Assembly (NCBI RefSeq): GCF_002931055.1
Contig: NZ_PSXX01000016.1
Span: 29,714-93,713 of the forward strand
Direction of reading: 5' to 3'
DNA from: Pseudoclavibacter sp. AY1H1
GTDB lineage: Bacteria > Actinomycetota > Actinomycetes > Actinomycetales > Microbacteriaceae
DNA: 64,000 nt
Numbering within the stretch: position 1 is the stretch's first letter; every line of letters begins with the position of its first letter. The notes beneath the pieces are model-generated. The model was given only the letters and a program-made list of their open reading frames with translations. It ran no database searches and was not told where the DNA came from. The position numbers and the translations under genes were made by a program. Shown one piece after another: positions 33,925 through 42,071 of the stretch.

Positions 33925-35483
33925 GACGAGCACACGCCAGGTCACGCAAACAGGCGACCCAGGAACGGGCGCGCCCACCCGAGCGGCCGGGACCCAGGGG
34001 CTGGAGCGGGACCGGCCGGGGCGCATCCACCTACGTCCAGGCACCCGACGAATGGCGCGGCACCACCGTCCAGGTGTGCGGGCTCTGGCCCTTCGCCGTC
34101 GGCACGGGAACTCCCATGATCGGGGTGCCCCTCGGGCGGCACACGCAGACCGGCGCGACCCTCTGCTGCGACCCCATCTCGTGGTTCCAGCGGGCGAAGC
34201 TCATCAGCAACCCCTCCGCGTTCATCCTCGGCAAGCCCGGACTCGGGAAGTCGTCGCTCGTGCGCCGCATGGCGACAGGCCTTGCCGGCTACGGCGTCAT
34301 GCCCCTCGTGCTCGGCGACCTCAAGCCCGACCACGTCGACATGATCACCGCCCTCGGCGGGCAGGTCATCTCGCTCGGGCGCGGACGCGGCTACCTCAAC
34401 GTGCTCGACCCCGGAGAGGCGACGGCCGCCGCGCGGCGGCTCAGGGCGAGCGGCTTCGACGCCGAGGCTGGCCAAGTGCTCGCCGATGCGCATGGCCGCA
34501 GGCACACGATGGTGTCGGCCCTCCTCACGATTATGCGTCTCCAGCCACCGAGCGATCGCGAGGAGACGATCATCGACCGGGCACTCAAATGGCTCGACCA
34601 GCACCACGACGGCGTGCCCGTCCTCGGCGACCTCCTCGAGGTCGTGCGTGCAGGCCCCCCGGAGGTGCGCGCGGTTGCGCTCGACCGGGGAGACGACAGC
34701 AGGTACAAGGCCATCACGGAGGACCTCGAGGCCTCCCTCATCGGGCTCGTCGGCGGAGGCAGGCTCGGCGAGACGTTCTCCCGCCAGACCACCAACCCCA
34801 TGCGACGCGACGCGCCCGTCGTGTACGACGTCTCCTCCATCGACGACTCCGACGTCGACCTGCAGGCGGCCGCGCTCCTCGCCTGCTGGTCGGCCGGGTT
34901 CGGCACCGTCAACGTCGCGAACGTGCTCGCGGATGCGGGGCTCGAGCCCCGCCGGCACTACTTCGTCATCCTCGACGAGCTCTGGCGCGCGCTGCGAGCA
35001 GGCAAGGGAATGGTCGACAGAGTCGACGCCCTCACTCGCCTCAATCGCCAGCGCGGAGTCGGCATGGCAATGATCTCGCACACCATGAGCGACCTGCTCG
35101 CGCTGCCCACCGAGTCAGAGCGGATGAAGGCGAAGGGCTTCGTGGAACGCGCCGGCATGGTCATCTGCGGCGGACTGCCGGGTGCCGAGATGCCGCGCCT
35201 CACCTCCGCGGTGCCCCTGTCGCTCGCAGAGCAGGAACTTCTCATCGGATGGCAGGACCCGCCAGCTTGGGACGCGACCAGCGGCAGAGAGGCCGAGCCA
35301 CCGGGGCGAGGCAAGTTCCTCGTCAAGGTCGGCGGCAGGCCTGGCATCCCGGTCGACGTGCAGCTCACCGCCGCAGAGGCGAGCATCAACGACACCAACA
35401 AGCTCTGGCACGAGCCGAGCCGTGTGGCCGGGCTGGGCCCGGAACCGTCAGTTGGTCTCGACCCGGAGCGGATACGGCGATGA
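33921..35483 (+). CDS. VirB4-like ATPase of the secretion locus
   Basis: A 520-residue cytoplasmic ATPase. Walker A is GKPGLGKS (residues 104-111), preceded by SNPSAFILG; Walker B is in HYFVILDELWRA (about 355). The order of motifs and the NRQRGVGMAMISHTMSDLLAL segment match the HerA/VirB4/TraC clade. The N-terminal CagE-like domain is short or absent, perhaps supplied by the SCO6880-like protein encoded upstream. It overlaps its neighbours on both sides by ATGA. Confidence 0.85.
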   Translation: MRRAHARSRKQATQERARPPERPGPRGWSGTGRGASTYVQAPDEWRGTTVQVCGLWPFAVGTGTPMIGVPLGRHTQTGATLCCDPISWFQRAKLISNPSAFILGKPGLGKSSLVRRMATGLAGYGVMPLVLGDLKPDHVDMITALGGQVISLGRGRGYLNVLDPGEATAAARRLRASGFDAEAGQVLADAHGRRHTMVSALLTIMRLQPPSDREETIIDRALKWLDQHHDGVPVLGDLLEVVRAGPPEVRAVALDRGDDSRYKAITEDLEASLIGLVGGGRLGETFSRQTTNPMRRDAPVVYDVSSIDDSDVDLQAAALLACWSAGFGTVNVANVLADAGLEPRRHYFVILDELWRALRAGKGMVDRVDALTRLNRQRGVGMAMISHTMSDLLALPTESERMKAKGFVERAGMVICGGLPGAEMPRLTSAVPLSLAEQELLIGWQDPPAWDATSGREAEPPGRGKFLVKVGGRPGIPVDVQLTAAEASINDTNKLWHEPSRVAGLGPEPSVGLDPERIRR

Positions 35484-37285
35484 GCGCGCCGCGAAAGCGG
35501 GGCCCGGGCGGCATGGCTGCCGAAGCCGTACTGCTGTGGATCGGACTCACCGCCGCCGTGGTCGCCATCGGCGGGACCAACCTCTCCGTGCGGGTCGCCG
35601 CGAACGTCGAACGCCCCAGCGAGCCGCTGCCCGACGACGTGTTCGCGCTGTTCTTCGGGGTGCTGCGGGGGAGCGTCCGCTGGAGTGCCACCGCGACCGG
35701 GGTTGCGATGGCGCTCGCGCTCGGTCTGGCGCTCGCGGTCGCGGTCTCGCTGCTCCTCGCTCGCGGGCATCGCACCGGCAGTCGACGCCTCGACCGCTCT
35801 GCGGCGCTCCTCGGGCGGGGCCGGGAGATCGCAAGCATCAGCGCCCGCGGGGCGCGTGCGAGCAGCCAGCGCCTCGGCGTCGCGGGCCCCATCGGCGTGC
35901 GGCTCGGCACGAGCCTGCCGGGCGGCTCACCCGTCTTCGGCAGCTGGGAGGACATGCAGATCAACATCAGCGGCCCGCGAACCGGGAAGTCGACGGCCTT
36001 CGCCATCCCCGCAATCGTCGAGGCGCCGGGAGCCGTCATCGTCACGTCCAACAAGCGGGATGTCGTCGACGCCACCCGGGGCGTGCGCGCCGAGGCCGGG
36101 CGAGTCTGGGTGTTCGACCCGCAGGGTGTTGCAGGCGACGCCGCAGAGTGGTGGTGGGACCCGCTCAGCTACGTCACCGACGAGGTGCAGGCGGGAAAGC
36201 TCGCCGAGCACTTCGCGAGCGGATCCCGGGAGCCGGGCTCGAGGGCAGACGCGTTCTTCGACCCAGCTGCGAAGGATCTCCTCGCCGCGCTCCTCCTGGC
36301 AGGGGCCCTCGCAGGCACCCGCATCACCGAGGTGTACCGGTGGGTGACGCGGCCCGGTGACGACGATGCGGTCGGCATCCTGCGGGATGCGGGGTACCGC
36401 CTCATCGCCGACCAGCTCGAGGGGGTGATCAGCGCGCCCGAGCGCCAACGCGGCGGCATCTACGGCACCGCGCAGCAGATGGCGTCCTGCCTCACCAACG
36501 GCGCGCTCGCCCCGTGGATCACAGCGAGCGGGGAGCTCGACACGAGGCCGCAGTTCGACCCGCACGAGTTCGTCCGCGGAACCGACACGCTCTACTCGCT
36601 GTCCCGTGAAGGACAGGGGACAACAGGCCCGCTGGTCACCGCCCTCACCGTCGCCGTGGCCGAGGCAGCGGAGGAACTCGCCTCCGCCTCACTGTCCGGA
36701 CGGCTCGCTCGGCCGCTGCTCGGCGTCCTCGACGAGGCCGCGAACGTCTGCCGCTGGCGAAGCCTCCCCGACCTGTACAGCCACTACGGCTCGCGGGGCA
36801 TCGTGCTCATCACCATCCTGCAATCCTGGTCGCAGGGCGCCGAGGTCTGGGGCGAAGGCGGCATGCGCAAGCTCTGGTCGGCGGCCAACATCAAGATCTA
36901 CGGGGGAGGCGTCAGCGAGGCGGCCTTCCTCGACGAGCTCTCCAAGCTCGTCGGCGACCACGACCGCGAGCTCTCCTCGCTGAGCTACGGACGAGGCCAC
37001 CGCACCGTCTCGAAGCAGCTGCATCGAGAGCGCATCCTCGACGTCGCCGAACTCAGCGCGCTCCCACGCGGGCGCGCGCTCGTGCTCGCATCCGGCAGCC
37101 GCCCCACCCTCATCAGGACCAGGTCGTGGATGCAGGGCCCGCACGCCGCGCGCATCCGCGCGTCGATCACCGCGCACCAACGAGGAGGCGACGCCACAGG
37201 AGGAGACGGGGCGGAACGCGACGAGGCTGAACGCGACGGGGCTGAATGCGACGAGGCTGAACGCGGAGAGGAGACACTGCCGTGA
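35480..37285 (+). CDS. VirD4/TraG-like coupling ATPase
   Basis: A 601-residue protein starting at the ATGA overlap (35480). Two membrane helices (about 15-35 and 70-94) are followed by the ATPase domain: Walker A GPRTGKST (165-172), TSNKRDVVDATRG, Walker B in PLLGVLDEAANVCRW, and the TraG/TraM-recognition region ITILQSWSQGAEVWGEGGMR. Coupling proteins deliver the substrate to the channel. The C-terminal tail is a charged repeat (see 37213-37257). No relaxase is encoded nearby, so the substrate could be protein or DNA handled by an enzyme encoded elsewhere. Confidence 0.9.
   Translation: MSAPRKRGPGGMAAEAVLLWIGLTAAVVAIGGTNLSVRVAANVERPSEPLPDDVFALFFGVLRGSVRWSATATGVAMALALGLALAVAVSLLLARGHRTGSRRLDRSAALLGRGREIASISARGARASSQRLGVAGPIGVRLGTSLPGGSPVFGSWEDMQINISGPRTGKSTAFAIPAIVEAPGAVIVTSNKRDVVDATRGVRAEAGRVWVFDPQGVAGDAAEWWWDPLSYVTDEVQAGKLAEHFASGSREPGSRADAFFDPAAKDLLAALLLAGALAGTRITEVYRWVTRPGDDDAVGILRDAGYRLIADQLEGVISAPERQRGGIYGTAQQMASCLTNGALAPWITASGELDTRPQFDPHEFVRGTDTLYSLSREGQGTTGPLVTALTVAVAEAAEELASASLSGRLARPLLGVLDEAANVCRWRSLPDLYSHYGSRGIVLITILQSWSQGAEVWGEGGMRKLWSAANIKIYGGGVSEAAFLDELSKLVGDHDRELSSLSYGRGHRTVSKQLHRERILDVAELSALPRGRALVLASGSRPTLIRTRSWMQGPHAARIRASITAHQRGGDATGGDGAERDEAERDGAECDEAERGEETLP
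37213..37257 (+). repeat. Tandem 15-bp repeat in the coupling-protein gene
   Basis: Three 15-base units of the form GAACGCGACGAGGCT with one or two changes each, plus a partial fourth, encode ERDEA-ERDGA-ECDEA-ERGEE at the extreme C-terminus. Such repeats can change copy number by slippage without shifting the frame. Confidence 0.75.
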
Positions 37286-37683
37286 ATCAGGAGCAGAGCC
37301 AGGGTGGCATCTCGAGCGAACTCGCGCGGGCTCCGGGACCGCAGTTCGCGTGCCTCGCCGACTTCGTGCGCGAGTTCGTCGCTCGGAGCTGCGCGCGCAG
37401 AGTCGACGGCCGGACGCGTGTCTGGTCGGCGCGCTGGTGGGACTCCCCGGAAGCGGTGCTCCGCCTTGGTGGGCTCTGGCAGGCGTGGGAGGAGCTGAAA
37501 GGGGTGCCCGGAGGTGCGTCCCTCTGGTTCCGAGACCACGCCGACTACCACCTCGGCGTGCTCTTCAGCCCAGACGGACCCTTCGAGGCGAGCCCCGACG
37601 TCCGCGAGAGCACCAGCCGCCGCGGCGACGACCTTCCCTGCGCGCCACCACCGCCCGGCCACGAGGTCTCCCGACGACGCTGA
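37282..37683 (+). CDS. DUF4913 domain protein
   Basis: A 133-residue soluble protein with the DUF4913 pattern: FVREFVARSCARRV, WSARWWDSPEAVLRLGGLWQAWE and LWFRDHADYHLGVLFSPDGPF. This family is a regular companion of VirD4/VirB4-like genes on actinobacterial conjugative elements; its function is unknown. It starts at GTG overlapping the coupling-protein stop (GTGA) and ends the plus arm, 5 bases before the 22-bp repeat. Confidence 0.85.
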   Translation: MNQEQSQGGISSELARAPGPQFACLADFVREFVARSCARRVDGRTRVWSARWWDSPEAVLRLGGLWQAWEELKGVPGGASLWFRDHADYHLGVLFSPDGPFEASPDVRESTSRRGDDLPCAPPPPGHEVSRRR

Positions 37684-37688
37684 CCCAT

Positions 37689-37710
37689 GCCCCGAACGCA
37701 GCAGAGCCGC
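37689..37710 (+). repeat. 22-bp direct repeat, proximal copy, before hicA
   Basis: The 22 bases starting GCCCCGAACGCAGCAG are identical to 38374-38395. This copy begins 5 bases after the DUF4913 stop and continues into the AT-richer hicA promoter. The final bases, AGAGCCGC, are an unpaired remnant of the terminator arm found intact at the distal copy. Confidence 0.85.
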
Positions 37711-37764
37711 TCGAAATTTGTCAAGAGCTATTGCCAGTATTCGTCTATACCTCTGGACAAACAT

Positions 37765-37956
37765 GTGAAACGCTTGGACCTTCTCCGGCGACTGCGTCGA
37801 CATGCAGCCGAACAGCGACTCGAGATGGTGCTCACCGAAGGCGCCAGCCACACCAAGGTCGTGATCGGGGGCGCGAGGACCGTCGTGCCGCGTCACAGTG
37901 AGATCAACGAGCGGACGGCAAGAGCCATCCTCAGACAGATGGGAATCGAACGATGA
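37765..37956 (+). CDS. hicA: HicA family mRNA interferase toxin
   Basis: A 63-residue protein from the GTG at 37765. The dsRBD-like HicA fold is recognisable: KRLDLLRRLRRHAAEQRLEM, the catalytic-His region LTEGASHTKVVIGG, and the ending VVPRHSEINERTARAILRQM. HicA toxins cleave mRNA in a translation-independent manner. A longer in-frame reading from 37687 would cross the promoter region and the repeat, so the GTG is preferred. The upstream bases are AT-rich with a TTTGTC/GACAAA inverted repeat. hicB overlaps by ATGA. Confidence 0.85.
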   Translation: MKRLDLLRRLRRHAAEQRLEMVLTEGASHTKVVIGGARTVVPRHSEINERTARAILRQMGIER

Positions 37957-38348
37957 AGGTAACGGCGCGGGCGACCCGTTCCGGTTCCTGGTGGGCCGTC
38001 GAGGTGCCAGAGGTGCCAGGACTCTTCACGCAGGTGAAGCGCCTCGAGCACGTCAGGGAGCAGGTCGCGGACGCGGTCGAGCTCCTCGAAGGTGTGCCAG
38101 CGGCAGACGTGCAGATCGCGCTCATGCCAGTGTTCGACACAGCGACGGATGGCGTTGTTCACGGCGCGCAGGACGCGGCGGCGGCGGCAGCCGCTGCCCA
38201 ATCTGTCGCCTCACGCCGCATGCGGTCGGCCGTGGCCCGCCTTCGCGACGAGCAGCTCACGATGCGAGACATCGCAGAAGTCCTCGGCATCAGCCACCAG
38301 CGCGTGTCGCAACTGGCGCAGGACGCCGGCGTCCGCGAAGCGGGCTAG
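37953..38348 (+). CDS. hicB: HicB family antitoxin
   Basis: A 131-residue protein. Residues 1-50 form the partial RNase H fold of HicB (KVTARATRSGSWWAVEVPEV, PGLFTQVKRLEHVREQVADA). The C-terminal part carries a helix-turn-helix, LTMRDIAEVLGISHQRVSQL (about 104-123), which would bind the promoter. An Ala-rich helix (about 75-85) links the two. It neutralises HicA and probably autorepresses the pair. The gene is directly followed by the distal 22-bp repeat and the aspS terminator. Confidence 0.85.
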   Translation: MKVTARATRSGSWWAVEVPEVPGLFTQVKRLEHVREQVADAVELLEGVPAADVQIALMPVFDTATDGVVHGAQDAAAAAAAAQSVASRRMRSAVARLRDEQLTMRDIAEVLGISHQRVSQLAQDAGVREAG

Positions 38349-38373
38349 CGCTCAGTCGACCGCGGTGCTGCGC

Positions 38374-38395
38374 GCCCCGAACGCAGCAGAGCCGC
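38374..38395 (+). repeat. 22-bp direct repeat, distal copy, after hicB
   Basis: Identical to 37689-37710, 685 bases apart. Its last 8 bases are the beginning of the left arm of the hairpin at 38388-38419. Flanking bases on both sides differ between copies, so the identity stops sharply at 22 bp. Confidence 0.85.
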
Positions 38396-38419
38396 CCGCG
38401 ATCACTCGCGGACGGCTCT
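38388..38419. terminator. Bidirectional terminator between hicB and aspS
   Basis: AGAGCCGCCCGCGA pairs with TCGCGGACGGCTCT across a 4-base loop with one internal mismatch (13 of 14 bp). It lies between the convergent hicB and aspS genes. Confidence 0.8.
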
Positions 38420-38452
38420 GGGGAAACTCGGCAGGGCAGGCTGCCGGGTGGC

Positions 38453-39763
38453 TTACGGCTGCAGGCGGTTCGGGCCGCGGAACAGGTACGTGACCTCGCG
38501 CAGCGTCGTCTGGTGCAGCATCAGCATCAGGATGCGCGCGAAGCCCATGCCGAACCCACCGTGGGGCGGTGCGCCGTAGCGGAAGAAGTCGAGGTAGAAG
38601 CCGAGCTCGTCGACCTCCATGCCCTTCTGCTTCGCCTGCTCCTCGAGCACGTCGACGCGATGCTCGCGCTGAGCCCCCGTCGAGATCTCGACGCCGTTCC
38701 AGATCAGGTCGTAGCTCTTCGTGAGCGACTCGTCGCCCTCGTGGCGCATGTGGTAGAACGGCCGGATCGAAGCCGGGTAGTCCGTCAGGAACACGAACTC
38801 GTGACCGAACGTCTCCTGTACGTGCGCCGCGATCTGGCGCTCGCCCTCAGGGTCGAGGTCCAGGTCGTTGCGCTCGAGCTTGTGGCCGCGGGCCTCGACG
38901 ATCTCTCGAGCCTCCAGCAGCGGGATGCGCGGGAACGGCAGCGACGGAACGACGATGTCGACGTCGAAGAGCGCCTTGATCTCCTCGCCGTGGGCGTCCT
39001 TGACCGCCTGCAGGCCGGCAACCATGAGCTGCTCCTGCATCTGCATGACGTCCTCGTGCGACTCGATCCAGCTCACCTCGGCGTCGATGCCCGTGAACTC
39101 GGTCGCGTGGCGCGACGTGAACGAAGGGTCAGCGCGGAACACCGGTCCGATCTCGAAGATCTTGCCGAGGCCCGAGCTCATCGCCATCTGCTTGAAGAAC
39201 TGGGGGCTCTGCGCGAGGTACGCGCTCGTGTCGAAGTAGTCGACCTTGAACAGCTCGGCCTTCGACTCGGACGCCGAGGCCATGAGCTTCGGGGTGAACA
39301 GCTCGACGTAGCCGTTCTCCACCCAGTAGGTGCGGAACGCGTGCGCGAACGTCGTCTGGATGCGGAAGATGAGGGCGTTGCGCGGGATGCGCAGGTCCAG
39401 GAAACGCCAGTCGAGGCGCTTGTCGATCGACGTGTCCTCGGCGATGGGCGTCTCGGGGAGCGCCGCGGTCTCGACGACGATCTCGTCGACCTTGACCTCG
39501 AGGCCGCCGAGCTTCACGCGCTCGTCGGCCTTCTTCTGGCCGCGCACGGAGATGAAGCTGCCCTGGGCGAGCGCGGAGATCGTGTCGGAGATCGCCTCGC
39601 GGCCCTCGGCGCGCGGGTTCACGAGCTGGACGGCGCCGCTCTCGTCGCGGAGGACGACGAACTGCACCTTCTTCTGGTCTCGAACCGTATCGACCCACCC
39701 CTGCACAAGCACGGGGCCGTCTTCGAGCGTGGAAAGGGAGGAGATGAGGGCGCGATCAGTCAC
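38453..39763 (-). CDS. aspS: Aspartyl-tRNA synthetase, archaeal/short type (aspartate-tRNA(Asn) ligase-like)
   Basis: A 436-residue class II synthetase. An N-terminal OB-fold anticodon domain (residues about 15-100, VLVQGWVDTVRDQKKVQFVV) is followed directly by the catalytic core; the GAD insertion of ordinary bacterial AspRS (~590 residues) is absent. Motif 2 includes FEIGPVFRADPSFTSRHATEF and motif 3 GGFGMGFARILML. This short form is often non-discriminating and then charges tRNA-Asn with Asp for amidation by GatCAB. It starts at GTG 39763, apparently leaderless, and diverges from a histidine phosphatase gene. Confidence 0.93.
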   Translation of the reverse strand: MTDRALISSLSTLEDGPVLVQGWVDTVRDQKKVQFVVLRDESGAVQLVNPRAEGREAISDTISALAQGSFISVRGQKKADERVKLGGLEVKVDEIVVETAALPETPIAEDTSIDKRLDWRFLDLRIPRNALIFRIQTTFAHAFRTYWVENGYVELFTPKLMASASESKAELFKVDYFDTSAYLAQSPQFFKQMAMSSGLGKIFEIGPVFRADPSFTSRHATEFTGIDAEVSWIESHEDVMQMQEQLMVAGLQAVKDAHGEEIKALFDVDIVVPSLPFPRIPLLEAREIVEARGHKLERNDLDLDPEGERQIAAHVQETFGHEFVFLTDYPASIRPFYHMRHEGDESLTKSYDLIWNGVEISTGAQREHRVDVLEEQAKQKGMEVDELGFYLDFFRYGAPPHGGFGMGFARILMLMLHQTTLREVTYLFRGPNRLQP

Positions 39764-39769
39764 CTCGCA

Positions 39770-39775
39770 AGGGTA
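39770..39775 (-). promoter_or_regulatory. -10 box for leaderless aspS transcript
   Basis: TACCCT on the minus strand, 6 bases before the GTG at 39763. No Shine-Dalgarno sequence is present. Confidence 0.5.
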
Positions 39776-39867
39776 CCCGAGGCGCAGACGCGTGCGAGCG
39801 GGAAGACAACAAGGCACAGCTTGGGGTGCGGATGCGCATCCTGTGCCGCAGTGTCGGTGGCGGTTCG

Positions 39868-39873
39868 TAGACT
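39868..39873 (+). promoter_or_regulatory. -10 box for the histidine phosphatase-ccs operon
   Basis: TAGACT, 7 bases before the ATG at 39881. The intervening GGAG is too close to the ATG to act as a normal ribosome binding site, so the mRNA is probably leaderless. Confidence 0.5.
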
Positions 39874-39880
39874 GGAGCGC

Positions 39881-40528
39881 ATGGCGGCACAGCGAATCCA
39901 CCTCGTCCGCCACGGCGAGGTCGAAAACCCCAACGGGCTCCTCTACGGGCGCCTCCCCGGCTTCGGCCTCTCCGAGCTCGGCGCGCGCATGGCGCGCGTC
40001 ACAGCCGAGGACCTGCACGCCAGGGCCGTGCCCGCCACCCGCCTCGTCGTCTCCCCGCTGCAGCGCACCCGCGAGTCGGCGGCACCCATCGCCGAGCTGT
40101 TCGGCCTCGAGCCCGTCATCGACGAGCGCGTCATCGAGCCGACGAACGCCTTCGAGGGGCGACGGATGACGGGCAGATACGGAGCCCTGCGTCGCCCTGG
40201 CTCGTGGCCGAAGCTCGTGAACCCCCTGCGCCCGAGCTGGGGTGAGGCGTACAAGTCCATCGTCGCCCGCATGCGAGAGGCGGTGCTCGACGGGGCCGAG
40301 CTCGCAGATGGCGGCGATGTTATCGTGGTCTCTCACCAGCTGCCGATCTGGATGGTGCACCGCGCGCTCTCGAAGGAGCCGCTCGCGCACAACCCGAAGC
40401 ACCGGCGGTGCTCGCTCTCGAGCATCACGACGCTGGAGTACCACCCCGCAACCGGCTTCGTGGAAGCCGACTACCGCGAACCGGCGGCGCACGAACTCGG
40501 CGCCGCCACCGATGAGGGAGCCGTGTGA
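39881..40528 (+). CDS. Histidine phosphatase family protein
   Basis: A 215-residue phosphoglycerate-mutase-like enzyme. The RHG motif HLVRHGEVENP supplies the phospho-accepting His, SPLQRTRESAAPIAE a second phosphate-binding Arg, VIEPTNAFEG the acid, and VSHQLPIWMVHRAL the second His. The substrate is not predictable. It is the first gene of an operon with the cytochrome c maturation genes; the next gene overlaps by GTGA. Confidence 0.88.
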   Translation: MAAQRIHLVRHGEVENPNGLLYGRLPGFGLSELGARMARVTAEDLHARAVPATRLVVSPLQRTRESAAPIAELFGLEPVIDERVIEPTNAFEGRRMTGRYGALRRPGSWPKLVNPLRPSWGEAYKSIVARMREAVLDGAELADGGDVIVVSHQLPIWMVHRALSKEPLAHNPKHRRCSLSSITTLEYHPATGFVEADYREPAAHELGAATDEGAV

Positions 40529-41163
40529 CCATCCGCTCAGAGAGCGTGAAGACGTCGCGCTTTCCCCGAACCCTCCGTGCAGCCCTCGCGACCGCGGGCG
40601 TCGCCACCATGCTGGCGCTCGCCGCCTGCTCCGGAGACGAGCCGCTCGCCCAGGACTACGCCGCCGGGGGAGATCAGGGCTACGTCGCGGGCGACGGCAG
40701 CTACGAGATCTTCCCAGCAGGCGAACGACAGGACCCGATCCAGTTCGGTGGCGTCACCGAGTTCGGAGACGAGCTCTCCAGTGAGGATCTCGCGGGCTCC
40801 GTCACCGTCGTCAACTTCTGGTACGCCTCCTGCCCGCCCTGCCGCCTCGAGGCCCCCGACCTGCAGGCAGCTTGGGAAGAGCACGAAGACGACGGCGTGA
40901 AGTTCGTCGGCGTCAACATCTACGACCAGGCGGCGACCGCCAAGACCTTCGCCGAGACGCAGGGCATCACGTACCCGTCGATCCTCGACGTCGACGACGC
41001 GAGTGTGCGACTCGCCTTCGCCGACAACGTGCCTCCCCAGGCCATCCCGTCCACGCTCGTGCTCGACGCCGAGGGTCGGGTCGCTTCCGTCATCCGCGGG
41101 CCGATCGACCCCTCGATCCTGAACTCGATGATCACCGACACGCTCGCAGAGAGCAGCAAGTGA
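40525..41163 (+). CDS. TlpA/ResA-like thioredoxin-fold lipoprotein
   Basis: A 212-residue exported protein with lipobox LAAC (C35) and a thioredoxin-fold domain containing CPPC (C103, C106) in VVNFWYASCPPCRLEAPDLQ, plus the family loop FVGVNIYDQ and cis-Pro in QAIPSTLVLD. In System II cytochrome c biogenesis such a protein keeps apocytochrome CXXCH thiols reduced; electrons come from CcdA, encoded next with a GTGA overlap. Confidence 0.9.
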   Translation: MTIRSESVKTSRFPRTLRAALATAGVATMLALAACSGDEPLAQDYAAGGDQGYVAGDGSYEIFPAGERQDPIQFGGVTEFGDELSSEDLAGSVTVVNFWYASCPPCRLEAPDLQAAWEEHEDDGVKFVGVNIYDQAATAKTFAETQGITYPSILDVDDASVRLAFADNVPPQAIPSTLVLDAEGRVASVIRGPIDPSILNSMITDTLAESSK

Positions 41164-42071
41164 CGACCCCCCTGCTCGCCTCCTCCGCGCTGGCGGCGAT
41201 CGCCCCCGGCAGCGCGGTGGGCGAGACGATCGTGAGCGGCCAGCTCTTCCTCGCGATCCCGCTCGCCGTCCTGGCCGGCCTCATCTCCTTCGCCTCCCCG
41301 TGCGTGCTGCCGGTCGTGCCCGGCTACCTCGGGCTCGTCGGCGCAGTGGCACAGGATGCGCCGGCCAAGGTCCCCGCTCGCCAGAGCGTCGGAGCGCACT
41401 CGGGTCCCGCAGCCGCAGCCGAGTCCTCCTCACGCGCATCGCGACCCGCCGACCAGCCCGAAGCGAAGCGGGGCCTCCTCGCCCGCCTCACGACCGGACG
41501 CGGCCGAGTCGCGTTCGGCGCGACGCTGTTCGTGCTCGGCTTCACCGTCGTCTACGTCCTCTCCGGGGCGGCCTCCGGGCTCCTCGGATTCTGGCTCATG
41601 GAGTACCAGCGCGTCATCATGCGGGTGCTCGGCGTCGTCGTCATCGTCATGGGCGTCGTGTTCATCGGCCAGGTGTCGTTTATGCAGCGCACCGCGCGCA
41701 TGAAGTTCGCGCCGTCCGGCCTGCTCGGAGCGCCCCTTCTCGGCATCGTCTTCGGCGTCGGATGGGCTCCGTGCCTCGGGCCGACGCTCATCGCGATCAA
41801 CTCTCTCAGCTACCAGTTCGCCTCCCCCGGCCGGGGAGCGCTCCTCGCGTTCTTCTACTGCATCGGCCTCGGCCTCCCGTTCATCCTCGTGGCGCTCGGC
41901 ATCGGCCGCGTGACGACGGGCATCAACTGGGTGCGGAAGCACATCCGCACCATCAACCTCGTCGGCGGCGGCATCCTCATCCTCATCGGGTTGCTCATGG
42001 TGATCGGCGTCTGGCAGCACTTCATGTCCGCATTCGCGGCGACGATCGGCGGCTATGTCCCGGCCCTCTGA
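41160..42071 (+). CDS. ccdA: Cytochrome c biogenesis thiol transporter CcdA
   Basis: A 303-residue DsbD-family membrane protein with six core helices. The two functional Cys are in FASPCVLPVVPGYLGLVG and VGWAPCLGPTLIAINSL. A hydrophilic insertion of ~55 residues, rich in Ala, Pro and Ser (about 65-120), separates helix 1 from the rest and is longer than in typical CcdA. The GTG start overlaps the TlpA-like gene stop. Confidence 0.93.
   Translation: MTTPLLASSALAAIAPGSAVGETIVSGQLFLAIPLAVLAGLISFASPCVLPVVPGYLGLVGAVAQDAPAKVPARQSVGAHSGPAAAAESSSRASRPADQPEAKRGLLARLTTGRGRVAFGATLFVLGFTVVYVLSGAASGLLGFWLMEYQRVIMRVLGVVVIVMGVVFIGQVSFMQRTARMKFAPSGLLGAPLLGIVFGVGWAPCLGPTLIAINSLSYQFASPGRGALLAFFYCIGLGLPFILVALGIGRVTTGINWVRKHIRTINLVGGGILILIGLLMVIGVWQHFMSAFAATIGGYVPAL

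Noticed and set aside
34052..35479. A long in-frame extension upstream of the VirD4-like gene
   Set aside because: It overlaps the VirB4-like gene in another frame, is Arg/Pro-rich, and the real start is the ATGA overlap at 35480.
37687..37764. Extended HicA start at ATG 37687
   Set aside because: It would translate the direct repeat and the AT-rich promoter; HicA proteins are about 60 residues and begin near the KRLDLL motif.
37689..38395. Insertion sequence at the 22-bp repeats
   Set aside because: No transposase or terminal inverted repeats lie between the copies; only hicA and hicB are present.
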